Assembly (NCBI GenBank): GCA_964019165.1
Contig: OZ025279.1
Location: forward strand, 5,746,341 to 5,810,340
Length of the DNA: 64,000 bases
From: Mastigias papua
Lineage: Eukaryota > Cnidaria > Scyphozoa > Rhizostomeae > Mastigiidae
Direction of reading: 5' to 3'
Positions 14,307-25,934 of this stretch are shown piece by piece. The position numbers and the translations under genes were made by a program. Below the pieces are notes generated by a model. The model saw only the letters and a program-made list of their open reading frames with translations, had not been told where the DNA came from and did no database searches. Each line of letters starts with the position of its first letter. Position 1 is the first letter of the stretch.

Positions 14307-17300
14307 CTATCTCTAGTGTTCTGTCTGCCGACAGGTCCTTCTTGGCATCCAGCTTCGCCAGATCTCTCTGTTTTCAGCCTTTCTTTTCATGTTAGCATAT
14401 CCATCCTCTTTTAGTTCACTTATCATTCCAATCCGTTTTCTTCCTTTAGGTCTTCTTCCATCTATTCTACCCTCTATTACTTCCTTCAACAAGCCATTAC
14501 CACGGACAATGTGCCCAATCCAACTCTTTTTAGTTTTAGTTATTCTATCCAATAGCTCTCTTTTTTCAGCTACCATTATCAACACATCTTCATTTGTTTT
14601 CCGTTCTACCCAGCTTACTTTTTCCATCCTTCTCCAGACCCACATTTCGAATGCCTCTATCCTTCTAATATCTTCCGTTTTTAATGACCATGTTTCCGAT
14701 CCATACAATAGAGCACTCCAAACAACAGTTTTAATAATCCTCTTTTTCACTTCCCGCCTAATACCTCTGGTGAGCAGTTCTTTCCGTCTGTTGAAAGCTG
14801 TTTTTGCCATGGCTATTCTTGCTCTGATTTCTTTACTACAGCTACCATTATCTGTTATCAACGACCCCAAATAACAAAACTGTGTTACCTGCTTAATTCT
14901 TTCTCCATTTAATACTATATTTACATTGCCACCACCTTGTTTGGAAACTCTCATAACTTTGGTTTTCTTTATATTAATCTTCATACCATATTCTTTTGAC
15001 ACATTATTTAATCTATTCATTATATTCTGAAGTCCTTGTTCTGTCTCTGCTACCATGCCCTGGTCATCTGCAAATCTTATATCTTTCAGCAAACTCCCTC
15101 CCACTTTTACACCCTCATCAACACCATCTAATGCTTCTACCATCATCTTTTCTGCATAAATCGAAAATAGCAAGGGGGATAAGCTACAACCTTGTCTCAC
15201 ACCTCTGCCAATGCTACATGTATTTGTGTACTCATCTGCAACCCTGACTACTGCCTGCTGCTTAGTATATAGCTCCCAAATCAATCTCCTGTCTCGCCAG
15301 TCAACTCCTAGCTGTTTCAATGTATCCATCATCTTTACCCAATTCACTCTGTCAAATGCCTTCTCATAGTCAACAAAACAAATAAACACCTCTTTTCCAT
15401 GATCTAAAACCTTCTCACATAACATTCGCATAACCCCAATTGCTTCTCTGGTTCCACATCCTTTCTTGAAACCAAACTGTGTCTTACTGATAAAATCTCT
15501 AACTTTTCCTTCCAGTCTTTTTGTTAGTATTCTTAGCATAATCTTTGATGCGTGTGGTATAAGGCTGATGGTTCGATGGTCCTCACATGCCATTGCATTC
15601 ATTTTCTTTGGCAAGGGTATCAAAACTGCCTTTGTGAAATCTTCTGGCCATATTCCTTCTTTATAAATTCTTTCACATAATTTTATTAATCCTGTTGTCG
15701 CTTCCTTACCTAAACTCTTCCAAAATTCTGCGGGTATTTCATCTATGCCTACAGCCTTTCTGTCCTTCAACTCTTTTATTGCTGCTCTGATCTCACTGAC
15801 TAACAAATCTGGTCCTTTACAGTCCTTGTCTACTTCATCTTCCAGTTCTAAATCAAGACTATCTTTCCCTGGTTTTCTTTCAGCATCATAAAGTGTCTCA
15901 ATATATTCTCTCCACCTCTCTTTGATATCACTTTTATCCGTTAAGAGCCTACCGTCCATGTCCTTAATTGCTTTGCTGCTCTTTCTCATTACGTTCTGTC
16001 CTGTAAGCTGACGTACCTTTCGATAAAATACATCTGACCTACCCCTGCTATCTAGCTCATCAAGAGTCTGACATTGGTCCATCCACCAATCCTCTCTTGC
16101 CTTGTCTGTTTCCCTTCTTAGCTCATTATTTAGTTGCTTATATTTCTTTACTCCATCGTCTGTTGACACATTTTTCAACTTCCTTCTTTCATCCATTCTC
16201 CTTATCATCTCATCAGTGACCCATGGCTTCCTTGCTTCCATGCCCATGTTATAACCAACTTCAGTCTTTGCAGCCTCTAAAACAGCATTCTTCAACATTA
16301 TCCATCTACCTTCAATGCTTACATCATCTTGCTTAGTGTCTCTTATCTTTTCATTTACTTTGTTTTGAAAACTCTCAACTTTCGCCTCTAATTTCTGCAG
16401 GTCCCATTGTAACTTCTTCCTTCTCCTTTTCAGTTTCTTCAATTTGACGGACTGTTTCATGACAACTAAGTTGTGGTCAGAATCAGCGTCTGCACCTGGA
16501 TAACTACATGCATTTTTTACACTATTTCGGAACCTCTGTCTCACCAGAATATAATCCAACTGATGCCTTCGGGTGTCTCCCGGTTGCCTCCATGTATACC
16601 TGCGCCTTTTTTCATGCTCAAAGCAGGTGTTGGTAACAACCAGCTTCCTTTGCCGGCAGAACTCTACAAGTCTTTCTCCTCTTTCATTTCTGGTTCCAAG
16701 CCCAAAAGCTCCTACTTCTTTCTCATCTTGCCCCTCTCCTATGATACAATTCCAGTCTCCCATAACTATAAGATTAGTATTGCCCTTCTCTGCCTTAATG
16801 AGATAATCCAATTGTTCATACATTTCTTCCAGTTCATTATCTTCATGTGTTGATGTTGGCATATACGCTTGAATAATGACTAAATCCGCAGGCTCTGCCT
16901 GTATCTTCACCAACAATAGGCGATCACTCTGTAATACTATTTTCGTCACTCTCATTGATGTTTCCCTATCTAATAAAATTGCAACACCGCCTTGACCCTG
17001 TTTTGCTGCAGTGCAAATCATCCTTAGTCCATCGCTTGTAAGATCTCTACTTTCTTTCCACCGCACTTCACTAAGTCCAAGAATGTTTAACCTATTTCGA
17101 CTCATTTCTCTTTTGATGTTTTCAAGTTTTCCTCTCTTTTGCATTGTCCTCACATTCCAAGTACCAATTCTCATATGCCCTTTTCCATATCTTCCACTTA
17201 GTCCTAAGGTCTGTGCAGAGCCAATACTGTTTCCCACAAAGTCTGCACTCTTTGGTGGGATCAGTCCAACCAACCCCGTGAGATTATTAGCACCCTCATT

Positions 17301-17620
17301 TACACGGGACTGAGGGCCATCAATTAAACTGTTTGCCATAGAATTAACAAGGGATAATAGTCAGGATGGTTTCCCGTTGCCTTTCCTGACGGTGTTTTTA
17401 TCGAGACACCATCTCTAGAAGACTTGCTTACCAAAGCTAAAGAGCGCCTTCTGCCCATGATTATTTACCCATAATTGGGACCCTAGCTGGTGCTATCACC
17501 CCGGGTCAGGATGAACCAGGCAACAATAGTGACTAAGAGGTAGCTGCAAGGTCCTCAAAACCTCAGCACTTCCGAGCTGAAGCCTCACCACCGGATGCAG
17601 TTTAACGTCATACACAGGAC
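14307..17620 (-). mobile_element. Full-length or nearly full-length RTE-like LINE
   Basis: The element comprises a 5' leader of about 280 nt (17340-17620), a single 1008-codon ORF, and almost no 3' UTR: the stop lies about 6 nt before the (TA)n array. (TA)n arrays flank both sides. No poly-A tail is seen, which fits RTE-type elements ending in short tandem repeats. The leader is GC-richer than the surroundings. No target-site duplication can be read because both flanks are TA. Confidence 0.85.
14313..17339 (-). CDS. LINE endonuclease-reverse transcriptase, intact ORF
   Basis: This is the only long uninterrupted retroelement ORF in the window (1008 aa). An APE-type endonuclease occupies about residues 55-295: WNVRT at 61, LSEVRW with Glu91, QAYMPT at 157, GDWN with Asp195, QLDYILV with Asp262, and SDHN at 287. 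The reverse transcriptase occupies about 500-800: VDYEKAFDRV with Asp657, GVRQGCSLSPLLF at 713, and RFADD with Asp758 and Asp759. All these catalytic residues are present. The C-terminal region has LLYGSETWSL and RRIEAFEMWVWRRM, typical of RTE-related elements. The protein would nick DNA and reverse-transcribe its own RNA at the nick. The Met at 17339 is the longest start; Met56, just before the endonuclease, is an alternative. Family identity is by motif only; a CR1-group element is less likely. Confidence 0.93.
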   Translation of the reverse strand: MANSLIDGPQSRVNEGANNLTGLVGLIPPKSADFVGNSIGSAQTLGLSGRYGKGHMRIGTWNVRTMQKRGKLENIKREMSRNRLNILGLSEVRWKESRDLTSDGLRMICTAAKQGQGGVAILLDRETSMRVTKIVLQSDRLLLVKIQAEPADLVIIQAYMPTSTHEDNELEEMYEQLDYLIKAEKGNTNLIVMGDWNCIIGEGQDEKEVGAFGLGTRNERGERLVEFCRQRKLVVTNTCFEHEKRRRYTWRQPGDTRRHQLDYILVRQRFRNSVKNACSYPGADADSDHNLVVMKQSVKLKKLKRRRKKLQWDLQKLEAKVESFQNKVNEKIRDTKQDDVSIEGRWIMLKNAVLEAAKTEVGYNMGMEARKPWVTDEMIRRMDERRKLKNVSTDDGVKKYKQLNNELRRETDKAREDWWMDQCQTLDELDSRGRSDVFYRKVRQLTGQNVMRKSSKAIKDMDGRLLTDKSDIKERWREYIETLYDAERKPGKDSLDLELEDEVDKDCKGPDLLVSEIRAAIKELKDRKAVGIDEIPAEFWKSLGKEATTGLIKLCERIYKEGIWPEDFTKAVLIPLPKKMNAMACEDHRTISLIPHASKIMLRILTKRLEGKVRDFISKTQFGFKKGCGTREAIGVMRMLCEKVLDHGKEVFICFVDYEKAFDRVNWVKMMDTLKQLGVDWRDRRLIWELYTKQQAVVRVADEYTNTCSIGRGVRQGCSLSPLLFSIYAEKMMVEALDGVDEGVKVGGSLLKDIRFADDQGMVAETEQGLQNIMNRLNNVSKEYGMKINIKKTKVMRVSKQGGGNVNIVLNGERIKQVTQFCYLGSLITDNGSCSKEIRARIAMAKTAFNRRKELLTRGIRREVKKRIIKTVVWSALLYGSETWSLKTEDIRRIEAFEMWVWRRMEKVSWVERKTNEDVLIMVAEKRELLDRITKTKKSWIGHIVRGNGLLKEVIEGRIDGRRPKGRKRIGMISELKEDGYANMKRKAENREIWRSWMPRRTCRQTEH

Positions 17621-17623
17621 AAA

Positions 17624-17627
<4 letters not shown>

Positions 17628-17702
<75 letters not shown>
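17628..17702. repeat. (TA)n microsatellite at LINE 5' end
   Basis: TA run with one TTTA interruption, just upstream of the LINE leader. Confidence 0.94.
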
Positions 17703-17709
<7 letters not shown>

Positions 17710-17899
17710 GGAATACCATGTTTTTGAATAAAATCCTAGATTCTCTAAAATTTTAGCTTGTAGCAATATCATTTTTAAATCATTATATTACTCCTTTAAT
17801 CGTTGATTCAAGTTCTAAGCAAAATGCAAATATTCTCCATTCTGCTTCTGTAAAGACACTCAAGGTACTCAAGTATTGCGCACCACTGTTTCAGTTATT

Positions 17900-18310
17900 G
17901 CTGTTCTGTATGAAGTTGCTGCAGCACAACTGACATCTATCAGCTCCAAAGGCTTCAAAATAAAGTTGCACGAATTTTAATGGAAACAAAGTTTGATTTA
18001 CTAAATAGATGAATTATATAGAATCTGGTTTCGAATTTTCTGGCGAACAATTACAACAAATGATTTATAAGTATATTAATGGACCTGATCTACATTACAT
18101 GTACATTCTGTTCACAGGAAATTCTGTTTGCATCCGTTATACTCTTTGAAATCCAGCAGCAGATTTGAGGGTCCCAAATAGACTATCAACCAATGGCCAA
18201 AAATATTTCTCTTTTCGAGGTGCTAAATCCCTGGAATAGCCTTCCAGATGATACAAGGCAGGCCTCCTCCATTACAGTCTTCAAAAATTTTACCTACTAT
18301 AAAAAAGACT
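17900..18310 (+). mobile_element. CR1/L2-like LINE 3' relic
   Basis: Translation gives LQRLQNKVARILMETKFDLL, then MIYKYINGPDLHYMY, then SFRGAKSLE, then SLQKFY. This follows the LQ.LQNRAAR, YK.LNG.AP.Y and SF.GAK.WN blocks of CR1/L2 C-termini. Several stops are present. Confidence 0.7.
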
Positions 18311-18639
18311 TTTCTGCTGCATTTGGGTTCGAGTTCTGGAGGATCAATGATAGTAATCTCTTTTAGTCCCTGGCCATAAGTTTCTTGGTGACAAAACTAA
18401 TAAAAGGTTTAAATTTGAGACACAGATCAAGGAAACATGCCCCTAAATCAATAAAAATAAGTATCCTTAAAATGGCCAAAATATTATTGGGTGAACAAAA
18501 TCTCGATTAGCCTTCAACTCGATTGTGATGTCAATTTATTCTTATTGCCAATTTATTTGGCTCTCTTGCAGCAAATTTGGGAATAATGAAATAAACAGGA
18601 ACAATGAAAGAGGGTTTAATAGTACTATATGATGACCAT

Positions 18640-18960
18640 GAATCTTCGATTGAACAACGTCTAATGAAAAAGGATTCTTACTGATAAATGAAAAGAATCT
18701 ACATACTCTCAAGATTGTAATATATAAGACCATCAATCATCTAAACCCAGCTTTTATGAATGACAGCTCTATCAAAAAGAGGAATCATATGACATACGTA
18801 TCAAACAACTGTGTAGGCTCCCAACTACAAACTCTAAAAAGTTTGGAAGAACTTCCCTTGCAGATAGAGGAAGCCTGCTGTGGAATTTGATGACATTAAA
18901 GGATTAAACTCCATACAGAAATTCAGGAAAGAGATACAGTTTGTGCAAAATTTTCGGCAT
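18640..18960 (+). mobile_element. Second LINE 3' relic
   Basis: LLINEKNLHTLKIVIYKTIN then HLNPAFMND, RLPTTNSKKFGRTSLADRGS and LLWNLMTLKD follow the closing block of invertebrate LINEs (a YK..N.LNP.FM segment, then G..S...RG...WN). It is separate from the tail at 17900-18310, so two LINE insertions lie in a row. Confidence 0.65.
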
Positions 18961-19289
18961 GCCAAACTTTCGAACAAAGATTTGTCCGAAGATTTATTTG
19001 TATGACATTGTTCTGATAGAACACCAGAGCACCATTTATAAAGTACTATAAAGACCATTCATATTGACATTTCAAAACAAGCATGATCTGAGCTTTCTCT
19101 CATTTTGCAAGCTCTATGCGGTTATTTCTAAATTTCTCAAGTTCAAAGCTGCTAACTCAAGACTACGATCTTGGCTTGTGTATGACCTGCAAATGAAGGC
19201 TTCTCTCCTTTGAGATAGCTGACAAGAAAAAGCACTGGAATAAGTTAGAAGAAAAGCACCTGGCTTTTTCTGAATTTATCTTAAACAGA

Positions 19290-20382
19290 TTCTCTCATTT
19301 AACTTCTTTTAGCATTGTTTTCCTAATATGGATATGATTTATAAAAACTACTTCTTACTGTTAGTAAAGTCGAAATTCCGACACCTCAAAAGTTATGTCG
19401 TAATAAAACTCTTGCTATCATTCGCCCTGATAAAGGGAACGGTGTAGTCTGTCTACACCGTAATGATTAAGTTAATAAGGTTTTGTCAATTCCAGATGAT
19501 ACGTCTAAATGTTTGCCACTTAACATCGATGCATTAGATATCTGTCTGAAAAGTGACGACAAACTTGTTCGCTTTCTTCGGGATACGATGCATACAAGAA
19601 AATATATCTCTAATGAGGTTTATCGTGAACTCCTCATAACAAGCAGCACAGCTGTTGTTCTTTATGGCTAGCCTAAATTTCATAGGACCAACTATCTTGT
19701 TAGGCCCATTTTCTCTGCTTCAGGTACGTATACATACAATCTTACTAAATTCTTTGTTCCTCTTCTGCAACCTTTTACTATTAATCAATATACAGCTAAA
19801 GACTCTTTATCCTTCGTTAAAGAAATTTCTACTCCACCTAACCAGTTATATACCATGGTCAAGTTTGATATCTCTAGCTTATTTAAGAATATACCCCATG
19901 ACGAAAGCATAGATTTACGTGTCGATTTTGTCTTTGATAACTATGAAATTATTGAATGTAAGGAATGTAAATTAGACTTCTTTCTCCATTAGCTCTTTTA
20001 GGAGACACACTTTCAATTGCCAACACACTGACTTTCCAAACCTTAGCCGTTACAAATATAAGGTTAATCTTTCTAGCACTCTGGCTTTCCGTGCTTTCAA
20101 TATCTGCTGGTCATATGATAATTTCAACCATAACTTGGTTAAAATTAAGCGTATTCTACTAATTAACCGGTATCCATCTCCGCTAACTGACAGTGTTGTT
20201 AAGAACTTCCATAACAAACAGTTTGGCCCCCTAAGCAGCCACCTGAACAACAGGATCAGTTGCCTACTATCATTTGTCTTCCATACCTATGTCATCTTAG
20301 TTCTTAACTCCGAAATTGAGTTAACAAGCTTCTTACACCTCACTATCCCACTGTTCGGTTACAGTTTATCTTTAGATTCTCT
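19290..20382 (+). mobile_element. Penelope-like element reverse transcriptase relic, part 1
   Basis: Ordered matches to Penelope-like reverse transcriptases are AIIRPDKGNGVVCLHRND (19410-19470), VVLYG-PKFHRTNYLVRPIF (LYGLPKVHK block), SGTYTYNLTKFFVPLLQPF, then FDISSLFKNIP (SFDVVSLFT block). The catalytic YADD-like palm that should follow is missing. The frame jumps to LSRYKYKVNLSSTLAFRAFN and VKIKRILLINRYPSPLTDS, which belong to the segment after the palm. Stops and the palm deletion make it dead. No GIY-YIG endonuclease motif follows here. Confidence 0.8.
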
Positions 20383-20485
20383 GCGAGCTTTTTATTTGAT
20401 ACGGAACCTAGCTCAAGGCCTATTTCCAAAATTTCCTTATTTTGGACCTCAAACGATCGAATTATAGTATAAACAGTTCCTTAAT
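20383..20485 (+). mobile_element. TACACG family variant A, truncated copy
   Basis: CGGAACCTAGCTCAAGGCCT followed by CCTTATTTTGGACCTCAAA matches the left part of the variant A copies at 48151, 52517 and 55142. The right part is missing. Confidence 0.7.
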
Positions 20486-22535
20486 ACAGTCAGCTTTCTC
20501 TAAAGTGGACACCCTCGGGACTTTGAAGAAGTGTCCGCTTTGTGGAAAAATGCCTTTTTTGAGTACGGAGGAGCTCAAATGCAAAGACTTTTGGTTATCA
20601 CTTCAATAAATAAAATATAGCTCAACAAATTGAGTATTTATGCAAAAGCACTTGCTGAAAAAGTATTCACTACTATTTTTCTGCATGAGACGCTAGATTC
20701 TTCTTCCTTTCAAGCAATCTGCAGAATGACTTCAAAGACATGACAAGCTCCTCGTTTTCTGGACTGCACTATTATGTATAAGAAACAGGTTGACAAGAAA
20801 CCGAAGACATTCTAAAATTTAAGAAATTTTTAGAATTACAAGAAAAGAGTTAAGAAACGCTAGAACTTTCAGTGCTATCTTTTCACAGTTTTGGAAGCCC
20901 CATTTTTCCTCCACGGATTTAACAAGTTTCCACTACAGTATGCTTTATTTGCTAAGCCATGGAGCTGTCTATCCAAAGAAAGTAGGCCTATTCTTAACTC
21001 TCAATAACCCTCTATTCCCTTGGCGCTCTTCTAGTTACTTTTCTTCACAAATACCTATTCCTATGTGATTTCTAATACATCCATGAATGCCTCCTTTTAC
21101 GTCCTTATACATCATGTGACTATGAATCCCTTGTACTATATGAATTTATGGTACAACTGTATTTCAGCATATTGACGATGACTCAAGTCTGAGTCGAAGC
21201 GTCTATACGGAACAAGTCACCTCGTCGAAATAGTTCGCATCGCTGGTTGTCACGATCATCGAGCCTTCGCTTTTCTTCCATCTTAAAAATTAGGTACCAG
21301 AATTGTCAATAAATATGATGATGATAATAAGCACACCTCGTGAACGATGATGATAAGCACACCTCGTGAACAGTTAGTCAACTCATTCGCACCCATTCTT
21401 GCACAAGCGAACACTATTGTTCTCTGCAACCTTGGTACGAGCATTGCCTGGTTATTACTTGATCTTGAATATAGGTCTTTGACTGAAATTTTTCTGCAGC
21501 TGGAAGCATTCTACATGAAACTTACCATTAATCTACTATTGAGGGTGTGTCACTTTCCACAAACCCGGTCACAATGCTCTGTGTGTCAATTTCCTACTAG
21601 CTACAATTGCAACGTCCACAATAGGTGCCATGTCACCTGGTGCTATTTCACCCTCCTCATTTGTAGCTTCATGCTCTGTACTAGTTTGGTACTTGATGAT
21701 AAGGTCAATCCAAAATGGAACTTGGATAGAAATGTCTCTTTTCAAAATTCAGAAAACCTGGACATCCAGTTTGCTCAAAAACACCCCCCTAAGTCCGGTT
21801 TTTATCCGAATTCACCAAGCCTCCTTACTCTCATCAGCTCGGACGGCCATTTTCAATGGCCCACGCGCTTACTACAGTAGTTTGACTTTATTGCAACTCA
21901 AGAAGGGCCAAACTGTATATTATTTGCATTCCGTTACTGCATCAGGTGATTCCAAGTATCAATTTCACTTCTGTTTAACTGAGAATCTTGGCATTCACTT
22001 TCACACCTAGTTCTATACAACGTCTTCAAGGGAATTAGTGCTTGGTCTTTTTAACATACCAGGACGATCAAGTCATTGAGACGGTGACAACTTCGCCCTC
22101 CGTAATTTCGCGTTCTCTTTAGCCCCTGACATGTTGCGATCTAAAGAAGGCTGTAGACATTTTAAAGAAAATGTCTCTGTTCAAATGCGAATTCTGAAGC
22201 TCCTGCTTGAAGGCTGCAGCCTAGGCCCTAGGGCTGGTGCTGACTGCCTTTACTTCGAATTTAAGCCATTTAAAACACGTATTTCTGCAAGAAACTTACA
22301 AAGACTGAGTTCGGGCAGTGTCGGTACTTGATTCTGTAGTGGCGGCTATAGCGCATATGCAGCGGGTTTTATTTGCTGCATCCATTGCACTATCTATCAC
22401 TTCCACGAGCTGCCTTCAGTTTCTATGTACGGTTACTTCCATCAAATTTTAAGAATCAAGAGTCTTCTGATCTTAAAACAGGTGAATTATTACAATCTTC
22501 GTTTTTCTCCTGACGATTGTCATAAACATCAAAGG
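20486..22535. other. Stretch without recognised genes
   Basis: TCTCTAAAGTGGACACC at about 20496 looks like a MITE end, but no partner was found. Two copies of AAGCACACCTCGTGAAC lie at about 21329 and 21354. The frames of up to 177 codons at 21347-22010 overlap each other and show no known domain. Confidence 0.4.
21168..21203 (+). other. Hammerhead-like stem motif downstream of Penelope relic
   Basis: GACGATGACTC, AAGTCT, GAGTCGAAGCG gives GATGA, a 5-bp helix GACTC/GAGTC, and GAAGC in place of GAAAC. The arrangement is the same as in the elements near 13.6 and 14.0 kb. It lies about 0.7 kb after the Penelope-like relic, where a terminal repeat would be expected. Confidence 0.4.
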
Positions 22536-22539
22536 GAAT

Positions 22540-23250
22540 AGATATTTTCAATTGACATCACTTACAGCACTGTTTGCTGTCATCAAAAACTCTGTCAATG
22601 AGTCCCTAGTCCAGGTCTCTTTTCATCCATTCAGTAGTACAAAAGGCATCACCTATATCCAAGCCCTCCGATATCATAGAATTATCTCTGGGGGAACCGG
22701 ATTATTTCTGCAGCTACGAGGGAGAAACATAAATTGATGATATTTATATGATCTGGACTCATTCCAAAGATAACTAAACCATCTTCCATTCTTATATGAG
22801 CAAAAGTCACCACTCAAATCAATTTGAGATGGAATTCTCCACAAAAGAACTTTCTTTACACCATCACATATTTCAACAACCCAAGCTCAATAAGAACATT
22901 ATACAAAAACCCGACAGACATCATTTATAGCCAAGCCCTCCGATATAATTAGGGGGTACGAGTCATGTCTTATTTATTCGGTCTTTTCCACCATAAGCAA
23001 CCTCTCCCAGACCGACCTAATAGTTGAAAGGGAGAAACATCAAAAGAAACTGTTGCCTTTCGTCGTACCATTCAATACTAATACGAAGAAAATAAGGCCA
23101 ATACTCAATCACCACTGGGATGCAATCACAGAAGATGTTACTCTCACTCTAATCCACAAACACAAACTAATGATGGTATTTAAATGCAATAGGATGGTTA
23201 GTGATATGCTGATCAATGCAAAATTGCTGTGAAGTAAGTCTCTAATCAAC
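22540..23250 (+). mobile_element. Penelope-like element relic, part 2 (C-terminal region)
   Basis: Frames read MIWTHSKDN, then FEMEFSTKELS, then QKPDRH, then YSQALRYN, then KKLLPFVVPFNTNTKKIRPI, HHWDAITED and LMMVFKCNRMVSDMLINAKL. This is the usual order at the end of Penelope-like reverse transcriptases (IDD.FMIW, F....S.NFLD, YRKPTD, then the connector leading to GIY-YIG). A second YIQALRYHRI at about 22655 shows an internal duplication. No GIY-YIG block is seen afterwards. With the relic at 19290-20382 it could be one old element split by later insertions. Confidence 0.75.
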
Positions 23251-24185
23251 TGAGCTCTGCATATCATGCAATATATTTTACTTTCTCCTATATCTACCTA
23301 TGGTACTTTCAATCGTCACATGTAGGGTGATAGCCCTTATAGCTGGGTTTTCAGTGCCCTGCTCTTCATTTTACGCCATTCATGTTATAGCATACTGCTC
23401 GAGCGTCTGACCCGAAAACTAACCCTTCATCAAGACTGGGCGGTGTACCACCCCAAACTCCCCTAAACGTTTCGCCCTTGCTCTTTTGGACCACTATAGC
23501 GATAAAACAAGTACTAAAACCGTGTGCCAATCAATTTAGAGTACTACTGTACTGAGGTCAAATATGAATGAACGATATTGAAAACTAATGTTGGTTCAAG
23601 CAAGCATATATCAAGCAAAGATTTGTTAATAGCCCTGTTCAAACTACACAACCAAATCATGCTTCACCTTGCATTAAGCCTGACCAAAGTTCGCTTTTTG
23701 TAATGTAAATGCGAACTAAGCCAGATTCGCCCTATATAAAGTCAATTCACTTCGTGAGGTGGGTTCACCCTAGGCCGAACCTGGGTAAGTTTTCTGAATG
23801 CGTAATGTAAACGCAAGCCTGGTGCAAGCCTGGGTCAGTAAAGGAAACGCCACGTAAATTTCAAGAAAAAGAAAGAATACATTTATCAAATAATCCAAAT
23901 ATGTGTGATGCAAGCAAACATCGATAGAGGAGCTAATTGAGAAGTTGAAGCTATAGCAATACTCAGGATCCTATGAGTTTCAATCTAGCTACAGTTCTTC
24001 TTCTTACTAGCACATGAGCTACTGTAGACACTAATGTCCATACAAATATCAATCTGCCAAATTGAATAGTCAAAGTTCAATTATGAGCAAAATCTTCCGC
24101 CATTTTGCTTGTACTGTTTCCTTGGTTTTAACTACGTGAGCACTCCCTTTAACAAACGCTATCAACAGCAATATACAAAACAATA
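23251..24185. other. Stretch without recognised genes
   Basis: No protein motif, RNA gene or repeat family was recognised. Confidence 0.4.
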
Positions 24186-24189
24186 GTTT

Positions 24190-25470
24190 TCCAAAGAATG
24201 GAAAACGTGGCGCAATGTGTCCTTTGAATAAAGAAGAGGCAAATCGTACAGCTGAACTAAATTTCAGTCCTGTTAGTTTACTTAAAGTTTTCGCAAAAGC
24301 CTATGAAAAGATGTTGAACACCAAATTATCCCATACTTAGACGAAACTGTTTCACTTTTCATCGCTGCCTATAGGAAACCATATAGTATGCAACATGGTT
24401 ACTTGATAATGAATACATTGTAGGGGCTATCCTTGCTGACTTGTCGAAAGTTTTTGATTGTATTCCATATGGCTTACTCATAGCCAAACCACATGTCCTA
24501 TATACTCCTACCACAAAAGGTGGAAACAGTCTATCAGAATCAATAATACGTATTACTTTATGCAAACTATTTTATCAGGGGTACCTCAAGGCTTTGTTTT
24601 CGGCCCTACTCTATTAATTTCTACATTGATGATCTAGTCTATTTATCCGACAAGAAACATTATATAACTATGTTGACGATATCACTCTGGCTTGTTTTCT
24701 AAGACTATCAAATTTGCTTGGGGTACTGGAGAAAGAAGCTGGAGTCGCCTTGGCTAGGCTGAAACGAAATCAAATGATAGCTGATCCAGAAAAATTTCAT
24801 GTACTCCTTACTAGAAAGAATCAAAGGAACACAAGTGGAGAAAACTTCAGCATCCAAGGGAACATTAAAATGGGGAGGTGCGGTCAGGTTACATGGCATC
24901 TACCTAGCATCTCTGAAATTTGTAGAAAAGCTGCATCACAACTCAATGTTTTAAAAAGATTTAAACGATTTATTGGTTTTGACCAAAAGAAAACCCATGT
25001 GCAGAACGTTGTCTTTTCTAATTTTGCAGAATGCTTTTAGTACAGTATTTCTCATCAGCTAAATCTTTACCAAAAATTAACAGAATTAAGCAAGCGCAAT
25101 TAGACTTTTACACAATGACCATCTTAGCTCATATGGTGATTTACCTTCGAAGTAAGAAAGGCGTGCAAAGCATGTTTCCCGTTCAAAAGTCCTCTGTACA
25201 GAAGCTTTTAAGACTCTGAAAAATTTAAAGCCCCCCCCCCTTTTCTTCAGGTAAGATATTTTCAAATCAAAATCTTCAAACTAATTATTACAAAACACCA
25301 ATGAATTACAGCGCTATATACCAAATCAAGTCATATTTGATTCAAATAAGCTCCAATCTTTGGGACCTCAAACTTGGTATGGACTGTCAAATGAAGTGAA
25401 ACTGGCAAAAACTCTAAATAGCTTCCAAAACATGATAAAAGATTGGACTACCCCCACACTTTAAATGTAG
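24190..25470 (+). mobile_element. CR1-like LINE relic covering most of the reverse transcriptase
   Basis: Ordered blocks across three frames are FSPVSLLKVFAKAYEKML (NYRPVSLLP..SK.YEK), ILADLSKVFDCIPYGLLIAK, ILSGVPQGFVFGPTLLI, the frame 24714-25040 with IADPEKFHVLLTRKN and ISEICRKAASQLNVLKRFKR, then GPQTWYGLSNEVKLAKTLNS and FQNMIKDWTTPTL at the end. The layout is that of invertebrate CR1-type LINEs. Stops and frameshifts are frequent. Poly-C at about 25231 interrupts the tail. Confidence 0.85.
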
Positions 25471-25587
25471 TTTTACTTAGGTTAGTTAGATAGTTAAAAG
25501 AATGTAATAAATATTTATGCTTATTTATATTTATTTACGTAAATATACTCATCGATTTCGATTAAGTCTACTTGGTACATTTGTATA

Positions 25588-25934
25588 TACTCTCGGGTGC
25601 TTAATACAAGAAGGGGGTCTTAATAGTTAGGGGGTGAGAACTTTTTTCAAAAACTAACAAACTGGAGGGTTTTATTAACCGGGGGGGGTTTTCTAGAAAG
25701 TAAGCCTGTCATGTGTTAAGAGTAGAACATAGAACACTCAAAACGTGAATGCAACGGCATAGTATCTTTTCGAAAATACAAGTCAAAAAAACTTACGCCT
25801 GACATATAATTGACATGGGCCTTTGACGCTTCAACTTACTAAAATTAATAAGCGGGGGCTCTTAATAAGGTCCGGGGGTGCGAAAAAACCTGAAAAATTA
25901 ACAAGCGTCCCCTTGTATTAAGCACCCGAGAGTA
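25588..25934. mobile_element. MITE with perfect inverted ends and TA target duplication
   Basis: The left end TACTCTCGGGTGCTTAATAC and the reverse complement of the right end are identical over 23 bp. With TA taken as the duplicated target, the termini start CTCTCGGG. The 347-bp interior has several G-rich CTTAATA-containing words and no ORF. TA target duplication is usual for Tc1/mariner elements, but TA is weak evidence here because the flank is TATA. Confidence 0.87.

Noticed and set aside
14389..17313. Several plus-strand frames of 66-161 codons
   Set aside because: All are antisense shadows of the intact LINE ORF.
21347..22010. 177- and 126-codon overlapping plus frames
   Set aside because: No family resemblance, different frames over the same DNA, and Penelope-like relics on either side suggest chance frames.
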